Source: Eledone cirrhosa (Eukaryota > Mollusca > Cephalopoda > Octopoda > Eledonidae). From it: a DNA stretch of 64,000 nucleotides. Made by a program: the position numbers and the translations under genes. The stretch spans positions 123,450,828 to 123,514,827 of the forward strand of contig OZ024742.1 in assembly GCA_964016885.1 (NCBI GenBank), read 5' to 3'. The notes beneath the pieces are model-generated. The model was not told the origin of the DNA. It made no database searches and was given only the letters and a program-made list of their open reading frames with translations. Below, in pieces: positions 40,360 to 53,084 of this stretch. Numbering within the stretch: the stretch's first letter is position 1; the number at the start of each line of letters is the position of its first letter.

Positions 40360-42100
40360 AAGTGAAATATGCATTGGCATGAAGGACATGTGGCTGTTTA
40401 AAAATATGTGCCAGCATGGACAAATAAATGAATAGGTTATGTAGCCGGTAAAACCTAAAGGGACGTAACACATTGCTATAGCGTTTCACCAGCACTTTCA
40501 TTCTGTTGTCTGTATCTATCTGTTTATGTATTTATCTGCTTATGTGTAGATGTGTGTGTATGTAACTTGTTTTTTAACAATTGATGGTGGAAAAGATTTC
40601 TAATTATCTTAACAGTTGTCTTAACTCGGGTCGCAACTCATGGTATCTGACACTCTTACCGGCTGCATAGCCTCTTTCAAAAATGAACTTAGAAGTAATG
40701 ATGAATATTAATCATTGGTATATATGCATTGATATGCATTTTTGTCTACACGTATGTATTTTTCTATTGCATCAACATTTTTATTGTTATAGTGAATCCA
40801 TCCTATTATGAATGTCTGTGATAAATGGAGTACTGAATTTTGCTTGACATTAGATAGGTTGCTTTTATAGTCTTAAGATCCTTCCCATTGTTCATTGGTT
40901 TAGTCATTTACCTTGCGAGATTGCTTTTGTTATGACCCTAGGAATGAGATCAGTCAACTATATAAGTAGTAGGATGCTGTATGATAGTGTAACATAGGTA
41001 GTTAATGTACAAGACTGCATTCATTGGAAATAGACAGGTTGAAAGTGGTCTCTGGAATAGTCAATGTTAACTCACAAGATAAATTGAGTGCAAGTGATTT
41101 TAGTAAATGGCCTTGGGTCATATACATTAGCTGATGTACACTAGAGTGACAGCTACACTGGTCAAAAATATAGTGCTTGATAGATAAAATTACTGTGAGA
41201 TGATGCTTGAACAAAGGAATGCAGTACAAACATACTGTCCTTTTAAACCTATCTAACTTATAACTTTAAAAGGATGATGATGATAAATTATATTGTTAAA
41301 TACGTTTTAGAAATTCATGAGTCTATAGGCATCCTCTGACACCTTCCTTCATACTTATTAATGTCCTCTGTGGTTACATATAGTTTGCTTTCTATTAGAA
41401 AAAATATTGTGCTGTGTTTTTGACACAGTTAATTTTACTGCTTCTTGGAATGGGATTTTCACAAAACCCCTTTAGGACATCCATTTATCAAGTTTTAGTA
41501 GAGCATTTGTCACCTTGCTTTAAACATAACTACTAAATATTGATTTTTCATTTTTATTTTTAAACTGCTCTCCAGTATCAGAGCTTTCCATTTTTTGCGG
41601 AATACTAAACTAATGCTATTGTTTACTGGCTGCAACATAGTCAATATATATGCTGTGTATAGTGACTAGTTTATAGTGACAAGTAACTCTAATAAATTGG
41701 ATTTCTCCTAGTTGTCTTGCATTGTTCTATATACATTTCACAAATATTTGGCTTTGTGGGGCTTCTTTCATTTTGTTTCAGATATTTATTGCTTCTTAAA
41801 TAACTGTTATGGTTAATACCATCAATCTTTTCTTTTCATATATCAAATTATCATTAAGCTAAACATGTGTTATTTCTATCAAAATGAATTAACAGTATAT
41901 AAATATATAATTTCAAAGGTCAACAGGATTTAGAGGTAATTGTGATCTTTTCTTTTTTTTTGCAGGGTTTGGAGGTCATAACTTTATTTGTTTATAACTA
42001 TTATGTATCTCATTCTAATCTTTCCAAATTTTATCAACATATAATGTTTATCTAGTTTAGAATAGGTCCATCATATCCCTGCATGTTGTAAACATGTTTA
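40360..42100. other. Unassigned AT-rich DNA
   Basis: No convincing frame or repeat. A good splice-acceptor-like tract, CTTTTTTTTTGCAG, occurs at about 41952-41966, but only a very short frame follows. Confidence 0.35.
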
Positions 42101-42104
42101 AGAT

Positions 42105-42200
42105 TGTTGGTGTCTGGAAGGGCATCCAACTGTAAAACATTTCCTCAAATAATCCCCTCTGACCCATGCCAGCATGGATAAATTGAGGTAAAAATGATTA
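42105..42200 (+). mobile_element. LINE-A/SINE-A tail fragment
   Basis: GTTGGTGTCTGGAAGGGCAT, CCAACTGTAAAACATTTCC, CTGACCCATGCCAGCATGGA. Confidence 0.65.
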
Positions 42201-42589
42201 TATAATCTGGTTTAGTGTATGAAAATTACTTAAAATTGTAGTTACTGTTAAAACATCAGTTAAATTGATTATACAACCACCTTTTCAAAAGTTGTCTTTC
42301 TATATTCATAGAAAAAGTATTTTACACCATTCTTACTATGGCATTATTCTTTGCTCATCACAGTTTATTTGTATTCACAGCCTACTTAAAAGTATAGATT
42401 GGCACCAGAAAGGGCAGCCAAGTATAGAAAAAATACCTTTAAAATTTGAATCCAATCCAGAATAGCATGTGGAAGCTAATGAAGATGATAACCATGAGTG
42501 AAAAAAACCAACTAATTTGGTAAGACTAAAGGTAAAAAGACCTGATTATTTGTGTTCAGATAAATGGTGCTAAATCGAAGAAGGTGAAC

Positions 42590-43345
42590 TTGGACTTGAT
42601 AGGGTTTATGTCGTGTGCTGTATGGCTGGAATGAAAATAAATGCTGTGAAAACTGAGACACTTGTCCTCTCAAGGAAGTTAGTGCAGTGCACTCTACATG
42701 TCAATGGAGTTCCACTGAAGCAGGTAGAGAAGTTCAAGTATGTCAGGACTGTGTTCATGAGTGATGGGAGAAGGCAGGAGGCTGAATTAAATGCAAGAAT
42801 TGCAGGAGCTGGTGCACTCATGCACCAGCCTTAGTATTCAGCGATCAGAAAAAGCGAGTTACGTATAAAAGCCAAACTCGCTATCTTCAATTCAGTATTT
42901 GTGCCAACCCTTACTTATGGTCATGAACCATGAGTAATGACTCAAGGAATACGATTGTTAATACAATGTGTGGCTGAAATAAGGTTCCTGTGTAGGTTTT
43001 ATTTAGTAATATTACTTGATAGAGTGTGTAGCTTGGAGATCAGAGCGTTGCTTCAGGTAAAGCCACTACTTCTCAGCATTGAGAGATCACAGCTCTGGTA
43101 CTATGGGTATGTGGTTAGAATGTCTCTGGAAAGAATTGCTGGACAGATTTTACGGGTAAAACCAACTGGCAGGAGACCCAGGAGTAGACCCTGAGCATAA
43201 TATTTGGATAACATCAATGAGCTTGGATTGTCTCACCTCTGGATTCAGCCACTTCAGTTGGAATGGTTGCTTCTGACAGGACCTGCTGGAAGGAGTGTTT
43301 GAGGACTCTATCCCCATAACCTTCCCTGGAATAAGTGGGTGAAGA
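42590..43345 (+). mobile_element. LINE-B, best copy, 3' part
   Basis: A second LINE family. It covers the end of the RT (thumb-like region), the C-terminal domain, and the 3' end with GACAGGACCTGCTGGAAGGA, CTTCCCTGGAATAAGTGGG. It has no GATGAT tail. Fragments at 4165, 4571, 20330 and 49672 belong to it. Confidence 0.8.
42613..43194 (+). pseudogene. LINE-B RT C-terminal region with two in-frame stops
   Basis: One continuous reading frame with a TAG near 42832 and a TGA near 42930. Words: MKINAVKTETLVLSRK, VEKFKYVRTVFMSDGRRQEA, KLAIFNSVFVPTLTYGHE, YYGYVVRMSLERIAGQIL, PTGRRPRSRP. This order (KINxxKTE, KFKYLG-like, LTYGHE, W-GHV-RM, GRRPRGRP) is typical of a LINE family common in marine animals and fish. 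The usual W-Y/F-G-H-V is Y-Y-G-Y-V here. No motif A or C is present: the copy is truncated before them. Confidence 0.82.
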
Positions 43346-43629
43346 ACAAGAAGGGCATCAAAATAAAGTGTGACAATTTAATACATCAGAATACCTCACA
43401 CTTTTTTCTTCTGAAATCATTTTGATTTATTCTGAGTTTCATGTTTAGATGTGGTCTTATTCTTTTTAGTAGCAATCTGTTGTAGATTTTTGCTATAATT
43501 ATTGACAAAGTAATCCTCTGTAAACCCTTCTAGGGTGACCTGGATTATTGCAGCACTATTCCTTCTCTTCTCCAGTTTTTCAGTACCTCTCCTTTGAAGT
43601 TCTTTTTACCTTTAGTCATACCTAATTAG

Positions 43630-43770
43630 TTTTTTTCTCTCATGGTTATCATTATCATCTTCATTAGTTTCCACATTTGCTATTCTATGCTCTCATGGAT
43701 TGGATTCAAATTTTACAGGTATTTTTTCTATATTTGGCTGCCCTTTCTGGTGCCAATCTGTACTTTTAAG
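43630..43770 (-). mobile_element. Antisense tail fragment, old
   Basis: ATCATTATCATCTTCATTAG, CTCTCATGGATTGGATTC and GGCTGCCCTTTCTGGTGCCA are decayed complements of the LINE-A/SINE-A tail. Confidence 0.5.
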
Positions 43771-44084
43771 TATGTTATGTTTTTACTCATCTTCATTGAT
43801 CTTTTGAACTGTGGGACATATAGTTTATGTAAGATATGAGCAAACATCACCAATTGTTTCTGAGCAATGCCAACACATACATATGGAAACACTCACACAC
43901 ACTTGTATTTATATATTTTCACAAATACACATACATTCATTATATATAAGCTTGACGATCAAGCTTAATTGACCATTCAATTTACATAAAGTTAATATCT
44001 TTTCTCAACTATTTCCATGTATTATGTACCTTATTTAATCGTAATCACATGACAAGTGACATGTTATCTATCTATATATGTTGG

Positions 44085-44260
44085 GCCTCCACACATTTTC
44101 ACTGTATCAAATGTTACTTACAAACCATTGATCAACCTTAGGCTACAGTCACAGGCTATAGTCAGACACTTAATAAAAGTGCCATAAATTTGGATCACAC
44201 TCCAAACTATGTGGTTGTGAAGCAAATTTATTAACCACATAGCCATGCTTAACTATGGTA
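44085..44260 (-). mobile_element. SINE-E copy 2, antisense
   Basis: In its own sense it starts GCATGGCTATGTGGTTAATA (A box TGGCTATGTGG) and has CAACCACATAGTTTGGAGTG then TGATCC in the B-box region, AAGTGTCTGACTATAGCCTG and a GGTTGATCAATGG-type continuation. Same family as 38585. Confidence 0.7.
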
Positions 44261-45630
44261 ATTCCCAAAGTACCTATTTTATAATTAAATTGTCATTCAA
44301 GTTTCAGTGAACATTTTATAAATATTATTGTAAAAGATAGTTGACACATCTCACTAGCTGTAGAAAAAGTATAAACAAATAAATAAAATGCCTAGTTTGT
44401 AAATATGGGTAAATAGGATATCTACCATAGAGGGCATTCTATTACATTTCTTGTTTTAAAAAGAATTCACAATGGAATTTTCTCATTCATAGTAGTTTCT
44501 AGTTTTATTAAAGAAATACAAAATTTCTCTTGTATTACATTTTCCTTTTTTTTTCTGCCAAACTCACTGTCGATACATGGACAAATTATTGTTTTCAGAG
44601 TTTTCTCCCCAAGGCTGAAATGTGACAGCTTGACTCCAATTATTCGAGATAAATATAAAATTAAATTAAACAGACAAAGCCAGTAAATGTAAGAGTTCAT
44701 AGGACATGTCTTTGTTTTTTTCTCCTGAAAGCTTTTCTTTAAAAGGAGATGACTGATAGGTCACTTTGGTGAATTGAATAGTTTAATTTCTAAGGCAGAA
44801 AAAATAAAACCTCCAAAAATGAGAAATTGGTCAGAAAATGGCATATTAAATTAATGGTTAAAAAGGGAAATAGGAATCTCATTAGGTTGCTTAAATTAAT
44901 GGAACCTGGTAATTATTCAATGAAGAAATCTGTAATTAAAACCATTACTTTGTAGGATTGACAATAACTTGGTTTAGACTGAGGTTATCGTTTTAGTTAA
45001 GCATTCCTGTAGTCTGTCATAAAACAAAATCAGTATTATCGGCATAAATATATTGTTTCAGCTATTGTATCAATGAATGATCCCCACATTAATTACTAAA
45101 ACTATGTTGTGCTTGTTAGGTTGGCTTCTAACTTGATAAATTAGTACTATAAATTACGTTACTATGAAGTAGTAGTTATTTTTTAGATGAACAACCAAAC
45201 ATATCATTTATCTTTATGATATTCAAAGGGCAATAGATTTAATGCATACTAGTTTCAAATTCATAAAATGTTACAAAACATCAATGTCGAATTCATCTTT
45301 TATTATTTTTCGTTTTGTAAAATATATATCAGTTACACAATAGTGTTGATTCAATCAACTACAAGTTCAAATCCAATGGTGTCATTTAGAAGAAATTCTG
45401 AAATGCCCCAAATTCCAGAACCTAAACTTTCTTTTAGTGAGAATTTTTATAAATCTAAGTATTTTATTTTTATATGTATTCTAAATTTATATGTATTCTA
45501 AAGTTTGTAAATTGCACTTATATTTACTATAGCCTATTGATGTTAAAAGATTGACAACAAATTCTATTTATGATATGGAGAGGGCAATTCATTAACTACC
45601 ATACTGGTTTGAAATTGAAATTCTGCAACA
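44261..45630. other. Unassigned AT-rich DNA
   Basis: Nothing recognised. A 77-codon plus frame (45268-45501) is Phe/Ile/Ser-rich and contains an exact short duplication at 45474-45500; no domain. Confidence 0.35.
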
Positions 45631-45634
45631 AAAT

Positions 45635-45835
45635 ATTTTCTAATTTCGGCACAAGGTCAGCTAGCGAGGATCAAAGGGAAAGTTGATTATATCAAACCCA
45701 GTGCTTGACTGGTATTTTATTATATCGAGATCAGATAAAAGTCAAAGTTGATCTTGCTGGGATTTGAAACTCAAAGTGCAGACATCCAGAACAAATACTG
45801 CAAAGCATTCTAGTTAATTCTCTGACTGCCAATCA
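45635..45835 (-). mobile_element. SINE-B, old, antisense
   Basis: CTAATTTCGGCACAAGGTCA, GGTATTTTATTATATCGAGA, GCTGGGATTTGAAACTCAAA, CTCTGACTGCCAATCAACT. Strongly diverged. Confidence 0.7.
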
Positions 45836-45984
45836 ACTGTCCTCAACAAAATAACATCATTATGATAAAATCTATTATTCGTTTTGATTTTGGAAAATAA
45901 GTACCAGTTACACTCTGGTGTTCATCATGTGCAAGAATAGATCCAATGTTGGTTTTTTTATTTTTTCTGGACAAAATAATTGAT

Positions 45985-46153
45985 ATTATATTGCATTACT
46001 TATAGTTACGTCCCGTTACGGTCTGAGTTCAAATACCACCGAGGTTAACTTTGCCTTTCATCCTTACAGGGTCAATAAAATAAAGTATCAGTAATGTACT
46101 GGATAATTGATGGCCTTGTGCCAAAAGTAGAAACAATTATATTGCATTACTTA
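45985..46153 (+). mobile_element. SINE-B, 5'-truncated, with 18-bp target duplication
   Basis: ATTATATTGCATTACTTA occurs at 45985-46002 and 46136-46153. The element between begins TAGTTACGTCCCGTTACGGT, so the A-box part is missing while the target duplication is intact: truncation happened at insertion, not later. Confidence 0.92.
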
Positions 46154-48100
46154 ACTTATTTGGAAAGGTACTTGATCATCAACTCTGAATGCTATTTGAA
46201 TATATCAATTCAGGGAACATTTTTTTTATCTCATCCACTTGAACATTTGAAACCTGAACCCCATGCCATATATATATATATATATACGATCCCTGATCAT
46301 GCGTATCTGCACAATCTATTAACTTTGGAATTCCAATATCCAGCTAGTAAAATACAGAATGTTAGAAAATTCTTTTGTATTACATGGTTTAAATCTTGAA
46401 ACCTGATGCATGCAGACAAGTTTGAAGACCAACCATCACACTGAAGGATTTTCTTGAAGATGACACTGGGATTGAGGAGGGGGACATTTTTATGGCAATG
46501 CTGGTCAGGTTGAGTTGGAGATGAAACTTCATCATGGCACCAGTATCTGATGTATAGAAGAAGAATCTAAAGACTTTGAATCTCTAAAGAAATATACTTG
46601 TTATCTTGAAAGCTATATAAACGATAACATTTATCAAATGTCCACATATCATTGAAACCTTTTGAGATCAAACCACTTGAAACACTTTGTTACTCGGATA
46701 GAAAATTGTCTATTCTGTTATATTTATCTAAATAACTTCCATCATAATTTTATGTAAAAGCCTATAAGTTCTCTCAAACACTGATTATATGAGAGATTTA
46801 TATTACTAAACCCCTTCAAATTCTTCATTACTTTTTAAATATTTTGAAATTTATGAACAATGTTTTTTATTAGCAGTATATAAAAAGCATTAAAAAGATC
46901 AATAATAGCCTTATTAACCAGTTTATGTCCTACTTAACTTAAAGTCTTGGCAGCCCTTTTGTATCAAAAGTTTTTTATCAAGCCTTGTAACTTACATTAT
47001 GCACCACTAAAAAATATGTGAATTGATACAATGTAAGTAAATGTAAGTCTACTGCCTTTGGCTTTGGATATATCTTCTTCCACCTCTCCTAAACACAGAT
47101 ATAGTATCGCAATTGAAAACATCACTATTTCTAATCAAAAACACAACTGTTAACATCTAATCATACAGCTACATTAGTTTCTTGAGAACTAGCACTATCT
47201 CAAACAATAACAGCAACATCCTTTACCAACAATCAATAAAACTATTACCATTACCACTGAACACAACAAACTTAGCACCCACCCCCTTTCAGCCTACCTC
47301 TCCATTTCTTAGTCATTTTCCATTATCAGCATTGTTTTTAGTGAAGCTATTCTCTCTTATCCAAAATATTCCATTTGCAGCTATATAAATATTTCATTTG
47401 AACAATTTACTTCTTAAAATTGAAAACATTTGCCATAAAATCTATTTGAATAAACAGTATGAATGTATTTAAAGTAGCTGTTAGCTCAGAACTAACAATT
47501 GAATGTTAACCTATCTACAACTTTCTAAGATCAATATTCATCTCCCCCTCTTGGAGCAGGGATTTTAACAGAAATTTCCTGGCTGAAAAGCATTGTGAAA
47601 GCTGCTAAATGTAATAGCATATTCATATTGACTAGAAATCACCACATCATTTAATCATGTGAAACTGAAGTCAGTTATCAACCAAACAGAAATAATGTAG
47701 ATTGCATTCTATTGAATGTGCATCAAATAAAGTTGTGTGAGTCAGCATTGCTTATAAAATCAGTTACTCCAAACAGCAAAAGAAACTATTCATTTCTGAG
47801 TGAATATTTGAAATTTAAAATGTTCAAATTATTATCTCTATAGTCATGCTTCCAATTAACCTTAAAAAGGAAGTTTGTATTACTGAGGTAATCATTTACC
47901 AATTAGATATTTGAAATTACATGGCAGAAGAAATGCAGTCATGATATTCAACCTTTTAAGAGGTACTGGCTGTTAAGAATTGAAACCAAACCATGAATTC
48001 AATTTACTGAAAAGTCACTAGTATTAAAAACGATTTCTAGCATAGAGCATAAGGTAAAAAACTTTAAGAGATAGTATAATCAGCACAAGATGTTTATGAT
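46154..48100. other. Unassigned AT-rich DNA
   Basis: Only a short TA run at 46268-46286. A 68-codon frame near 47182 is Ser/Thr/Pro/Leu-rich without a recognisable domain. Confidence 0.35.
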
Positions 48101-48325
48101 TTGCAGGACATTACTGGAGAAATAAGTAGGAAGTTATACACACGTTACTATTGTGGGAACCAGCTCACGAGAGATGCAGCAGAGGAAAATTTCTTGAACA
48201 TCAAACAACTCTCACACAATACAAACCTCAGTAGTTGCCACGAGCAATGGAAAATGGTGAATCGTGGAGAGACTTTTTCAGAAATGTTCGCCTGTAGTCG
48301 CAATGGTGATGATGATAATAAGTGA
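48101..48325 (+). CDS. Possible terminal exon, unknown product
   Basis: An open frame of 74 codons preceded by TTTATGATTTGCAG (an acceptor-like AG at 48101-48107 region) and closed by TGA. It has mixed, non-repetitive composition (DITGEISRKLY, YYCGNQLTRDAAEENFLNI, WKMVNRGETFSEMFACSRN), unlike the surrounding frames. No domain recognised, the polypyrimidine tract is weak, and the last codons look like a GATGAT repeat. A chance ORF is quite possible. Confidence 0.2.
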   Translation: MQDITGEISRKLYTRYYCGNQLTRDAAEENFLNIKQLSHNTNLSSCHEQWKMVNRGETFSEMFACSRNGDDDNK

Positions 48326-48354
48326 AATCAAATCCAATGCTTAAGAGTACTATT

Positions 48355-48440
48355 GTTAATTTCCACAAGAAGGAAAGACAAAGTTGATTCTGGTAGAATT
48401 TAAACTCAGGATATAAAATCACATACAAAACAACTTTGCA
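48355..48440 (-). mobile_element. SINE-B relic
   Basis: GGAAAGACAAAGTTGATTCT and TTTAAACTCAGGATATAAAA match the middle of antisense SINE-B. Confidence 0.5.
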
Positions 48441-48445
48441 TCCAT

Positions 48446-48843
48446 TAACTTAATAATTGTTTCTACTTTAGGCACAAGGCCAGCAATTACCCAGTGCATT
48501 ACTGGTACTTTTTTATTTTATCGACCCCGTAAGGATGAAAGACAAAGTCAACCTCGGCGGGATTTGAACTCAGATCGTAAAGGGACTATGCTGGAAAGCA
48601 TGGTGTCTGACCCTCTACCGATACTGCCAATCCACCATGATAATTGTTTCTACTATTGGCACAAGGCCAACAATTACCCAGTACATTACTGGTACTTTAT
48701 TTTATCGACCCCGTAAGGATAAAAGGCAAAGTTAACCTCGGCGGGATTTGAACGCAGAATGGCAAGGGCTGTAACTCTATGCGTCAAAGCAAGGCGTCCG
48801 GCCTTCTACTGATACTGCCAATTCACCGCCCTAACTTAATAAT
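48446..48843 (-). mobile_element. SINE-B dimer with a single 12-bp target duplication
   Basis: Two head-to-tail SINE-B units (48458-48637, subtype a; about 48641-48830, subtype b) lie between TAACTTAATAAT at 48446-48457 and the same 12-mer at 48832-48843. There is no duplication between the units, so they most likely inserted as one dimer. Confidence 0.88.
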
Positions 48844-48852
48844 GATAATGAT

Positions 48853-48920
48853 GATTTCTAATTTAGGCACAAGGCCAGACATGTTGGGGGTATACATTTA
48901 AAGTGACTCCACTATTTGAC
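48853..48920 (-). mobile_element. SINE-B 3' end relic
   Basis: GATTTCTAATTTAGGCACAA, GGCCAGACATGTTGGGG; only the 3' end in antisense. Confidence 0.55.
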
Positions 48921-49436
48921 CCCACTACTTGACTCCTACACAAGTAAAACCTGTACCACCAAGCCTATCTTCTCTCTACTACCATAATATGGTGCAACTC
49001 CAGATTTTTCTGAAGCCTTCAGGAGTCATTAAGATCTGCATATTTGCAGATACCAATCACATTATTGCATATTAACTTGGTGCTCATTATCAACCTATAC
49101 TATGTCACAAAGGTAGTGATGAGTCTAGGTCAACATCACTGCAAATGTCTTTTGCTGTCACTCTCATATTAGTTTGTACACTATATTGCACACCTGCTTA
49201 TGAAATGATGTATGACACAGCAACTCTACCCGTTTTCTTGTTTTAACCAGTTTTGATGACCAGGCAATACTGCCATAAACTCTACATCAGTTGATGGAAA
49301 CCACATAATTCCCCATGTTGAACAGGGTTTCTATTAACTGCTTACTTGAGGGCACATTGAGAACTCTATTTTTTAAGAGTTTTTTGAGGGGCAGACCCAA
49401 CTTATAATTAGTTTAATCTTTATCAATCACATTTAA
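48921..49436. other. Unassigned DNA
   Basis: No frame or repeat recognised. Confidence 0.35.
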
Positions 49437-49670
49437 ACTTTATCATCACCATTTAACCATGCTTGCATGGTTTAGATGTGTTGTCATGTTCTGAAACTAG
49501 ACCAGTCACATAACCATGTCTTGCTTATATGTTCAGTTTTGGCCTGGTTTCTGTGGCTAGATGCCCTTCTTAACCACTTTATACTGGAGGCATTTTGTGA
49601 CACCAGCTCTATCATGTTTCAAGGTGAACTGGGTGTTTTTCTGTCATGACACAGCACTACTACCTCACCG
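49437..49670 (-). mobile_element. Antisense LINE-A/SINE-A tail with minisatellite unit
   Basis: TATCATCACCATTTAACCAT, GCTTGCATGG, CTGTGGCTAGATGCCCTTCT, then GGCATTTTGTGACACCAGCT and GTGTTTTTCTGTCATGACAC: two of the GTGxCACxx-AAAAA units in antisense. Confidence 0.7.
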
Positions 49671-49671
49671 G

Positions 49672-50025
49672 GAGGACTCTTCTTCTTCACCCACTTATTC
49701 CTCGGCAGGTTGTAGGGACAGAGTCCTCAAATATGCTTTTCCAGTGAGTTCTGTCAGAAGCTACTATCTCCAATTGATCTGGTTGGATCCCCAAGCAAGT
49801 CCAGCTGAACTCATGGATGTTATCTATCCATCTTGCTTGGGGTTTACACCTGGGTCTCTTGGTAGTCGGTTTTGCCCATACATCTCTCCAGTGATTCTTT
49901 CCTGGGACATTACAACCACATTTGTAATATCAGAGCTCTAATCTCTGTTCAAAAGAGTAGTGGCTCAACCTCGAGCGACTCTCTGATCTCTGAGCTACAC
50001 AATCTATTGGGTAACATTACTCCAA
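49672..50025 (-). mobile_element. LINE-B 3' fragment, antisense
   Basis: CACCCACTTATTCCTCGGCA, GACAGAGTCCTCAAATATGC, TTCTGTCAGAAGCTACTATC, CCATACATCTCTCCAGTGAT. The same segment as 4571-4920, about equally decayed. Confidence 0.7.
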
Positions 50026-50029
50026 AGTT

Positions 50030-53000
50030 GTCGCTTGGGCAACCACTGTGAAATTTTTTCCACTACTGCGGGTTTGGGTTGTTTGATAATCTGTATTTAC
50101 AAATGTATTCATTTGTAGGATTGTCATATTTTCCTGTGTACTTTTCCAAACATTTTTGTTTGCAATTTCTACTTATTTTCTGTTTTTTTCCTTTTAAAGT
50201 CTTTTTTCTCACAATATTCAAAATTTTTCTTGAAATTCTCTAGAGTATGTACACTGCTTCTGTGTGGTTAGCACTTATCACAATCCTAGAGAAAGAAGCC
50301 ATATTGAAATACAAGTAAACAAATGTTTACAAAATGTATAAAAATGTTCAAGATAAGAAAATTACTTTTGCACCCCAAGTTAAGCAGGTGGACAGTAAAA
50401 TGTTCCAAACTCTTCTGTTAGTAAGCTAACTCCCACCAAACAATTTCATGCTGTAAAATCTGGGTAATAATCCAATATCATTGAGACCCTCCAAAACAAC
50501 AATATTAATAATGATGATTGACATGAGCATCCAATCAGATCAAAACATCTCGATAGAGTTTCAAAAGTATATATAATGATCCGACAATTGAAATTTAAAA
50601 AATGTGGCATCTTAAATAGTCAATGCACTTGGAATGATAATAAAAGGAACTGAAAAATATTTAGACCAGATACCTGGAAAGCCATCTCTGCAAGGGATAC
50701 AGAAAATAATGCTGACTGCACTGTCCATATCCTAAGAAGGGTATTATCAATTTAAATACCTTGCAAAGACATTTACTGTTGTTTATGCCCTTATGGCATC
50801 ATTTGTATGGAAATTGATTATAAAATGTGTTTGTATTATCAAATTATGCCTCAGGTGACACGTTGACACTCTGCATGATATAAGAAAGAAGCAGATTTCA
50901 AAGGAAATTTCAAATAATAATAATAATAATCTTTTCAAATAAAATTTTAAAAAAGATAGTAATTATTAGATTAAATAGAGTACTTTTGTAAGAATGCTTT
51001 ATTTTTTATTGGTTTAGTCTAGAGAACAGGGTGTTTCTTATAGCTCTTAAAGGTCCTCCCATACTGCTTAACAGAAATTGCTTGGTGGAGTTATATTCAG
51101 ATTGCATACCTAAAGGATATAGATGAAGGCATGGATCTAGTGGGATGAGACACAGTAGATGCAAAACAAAAAAGGAAAAGAAATAAATGGAAGAGAATTG
51201 AATCAAGTGAGTTTAGATGGAAAGGTACACAGTTGGAAGTTTATTGGTAAAATATCATTTATTAGCAACAGAAAAACTAAGAGATGACTGTGTGTTGGAA
51301 TATCTGGAAGAATATGTAATGAAAAATGAAATATGAAGTATGATTTATGATGGAGTGTATGAGGCTTTACTGATATATTTGCGCTTTTACTGCAAAGCGA
51401 GGATAAAGGATTTGTTTTGAAATGGATATCTTTATTTTAGAACTTGTGGCCAGGTCTTCCAAGAGATATTTCACAAGATGGAACAAGAGTGCTTTTGGGT
51501 CCTATTGGGGTGCCTTTCAAATTTCATGAGGGAATGAGAGTTATTTTATAAAGAGAGGGTGGAGCATGAGACATTTACAGGCATTTCTTTGTCCTACTAG
51601 GTCCTGGGTCAAAGAATTAGCTGATTACATCTCCTATAAGCCCATATTGTTGCTTTCAAACCATCTAGATATCATTAGTCTCAATTATAACTGTTCATAG
51701 GTATTTAAACAAAAAACAATAATTTAAAATTGAATTATTCCAAATATTATCTTCATGGTTTTTATAACAGCATTTTTGCCACTGTACCATCCAGCCTTTT
51801 TTTAGTCGTATTTAGTAGTATTTCCAGAATTTCTAACCAAACCTTTTGACCCACTAAGTTGATTGCTTTTATTTCATTGTGCCTGCCCAAATAAATCAAT
51901 TTATAATAAGGATAATTTCATATCTCAGTAATTGAGACACAAGAAACCCCAGCATTTAATACAAACTCACTATATTCCATGCAATGTTAGTTGGTCATAT
52001 TATGTCATCTATGATGAAATGCTGCATAGAATGATTATTAGATGTATAATGGTATTTAATATCTTAATACTGTGATTGTTCTGAAGCAGCATAATCATGA
52101 CTCATAGTTGCTTAGTGATCATTTTTTTCTCTTTTGTCAGATGTATTATTTTTTAATATATATATATATATATAGACACGCACATGCTGACACTCCCACA
52201 CACTCACACACGCACACATATGAAAATAATTTTGAAAGATGAAAAATGTCTATATTACTGCTGTAGAATTACTAGAAAAGACATCATTTACAACCTATGT
52301 TATGACTGTACTGCTTTCACATATTCTTCAATAATGGTACTCACAGAACATAACTCATTACAATGAGAGACTAACAGAGATTTCACACAGTTATTGAATG
52401 TTGTTTTATTAACTGTTTTTATATTTTTATATCTAACATAGTTTGCAGTCATAAAAAGCATATTTCAATAAAATTAGCTTTCTTTGTGAGTTGTCAGATT
52501 TCATCTTACAATAGATGCATCTTCATCTGTAAAGTGATGGAAATTTATGCATAGTGTTTCTTAAAATATATACATATACAGTTATTCACTTGTATACACA
52601 TATACTAACATTATAGACAAGATAAATGAAAAAAAATATATAACAAAAATATCAGTTAGGAAAAGAATTGAGTACATGTATAAAATAAAAGATAGTTAAA
52701 AGAAAATATTCTTGTGATGATCTTCAAAATTGCTTTATATATGCTTTATCAGTAGAAAATATCCAAGAACATTTCCTGTTCCTGTGATATTATCAGAAAG
52801 TGTGAGTCACTGACTGGTTTCAAAGAAAAAAAAGCTATAAACAAAAAAAGCTCTGTATATGGAAAACTGAACAAATATTACACAACATTAGATGAAGTTT
52901 TCAAGCACATTTTCAAGCAATAGTTTTCATTCTTAAATTGAACTAAAATATACATCTTAGCCCATTTTAATGCAAAACATTTAATCTGACCTAGCTTGTA

Positions 53001-53080
53001 CCATAGTCATTTTAAATTAGACACAAAACTCACACACACAGATTTTGAATTTAAAGTGAGTTACATGTTCAGAGAGATCA
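50030..53080. other. Unassigned AT-rich DNA
   Basis: 3 kb without a recognised frame or repeat family; short TA (52158-52174) and CA runs only. It could be intronic. Confidence 0.35.
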
Positions 53081-53084
53081 TCAT

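Noticed and set aside
41940..42000. Exon after a strong polypyrimidine-AG
   Set aside because: The acceptor-like tract is good, but all frames close within about 10-15 codons and no donor is evident.
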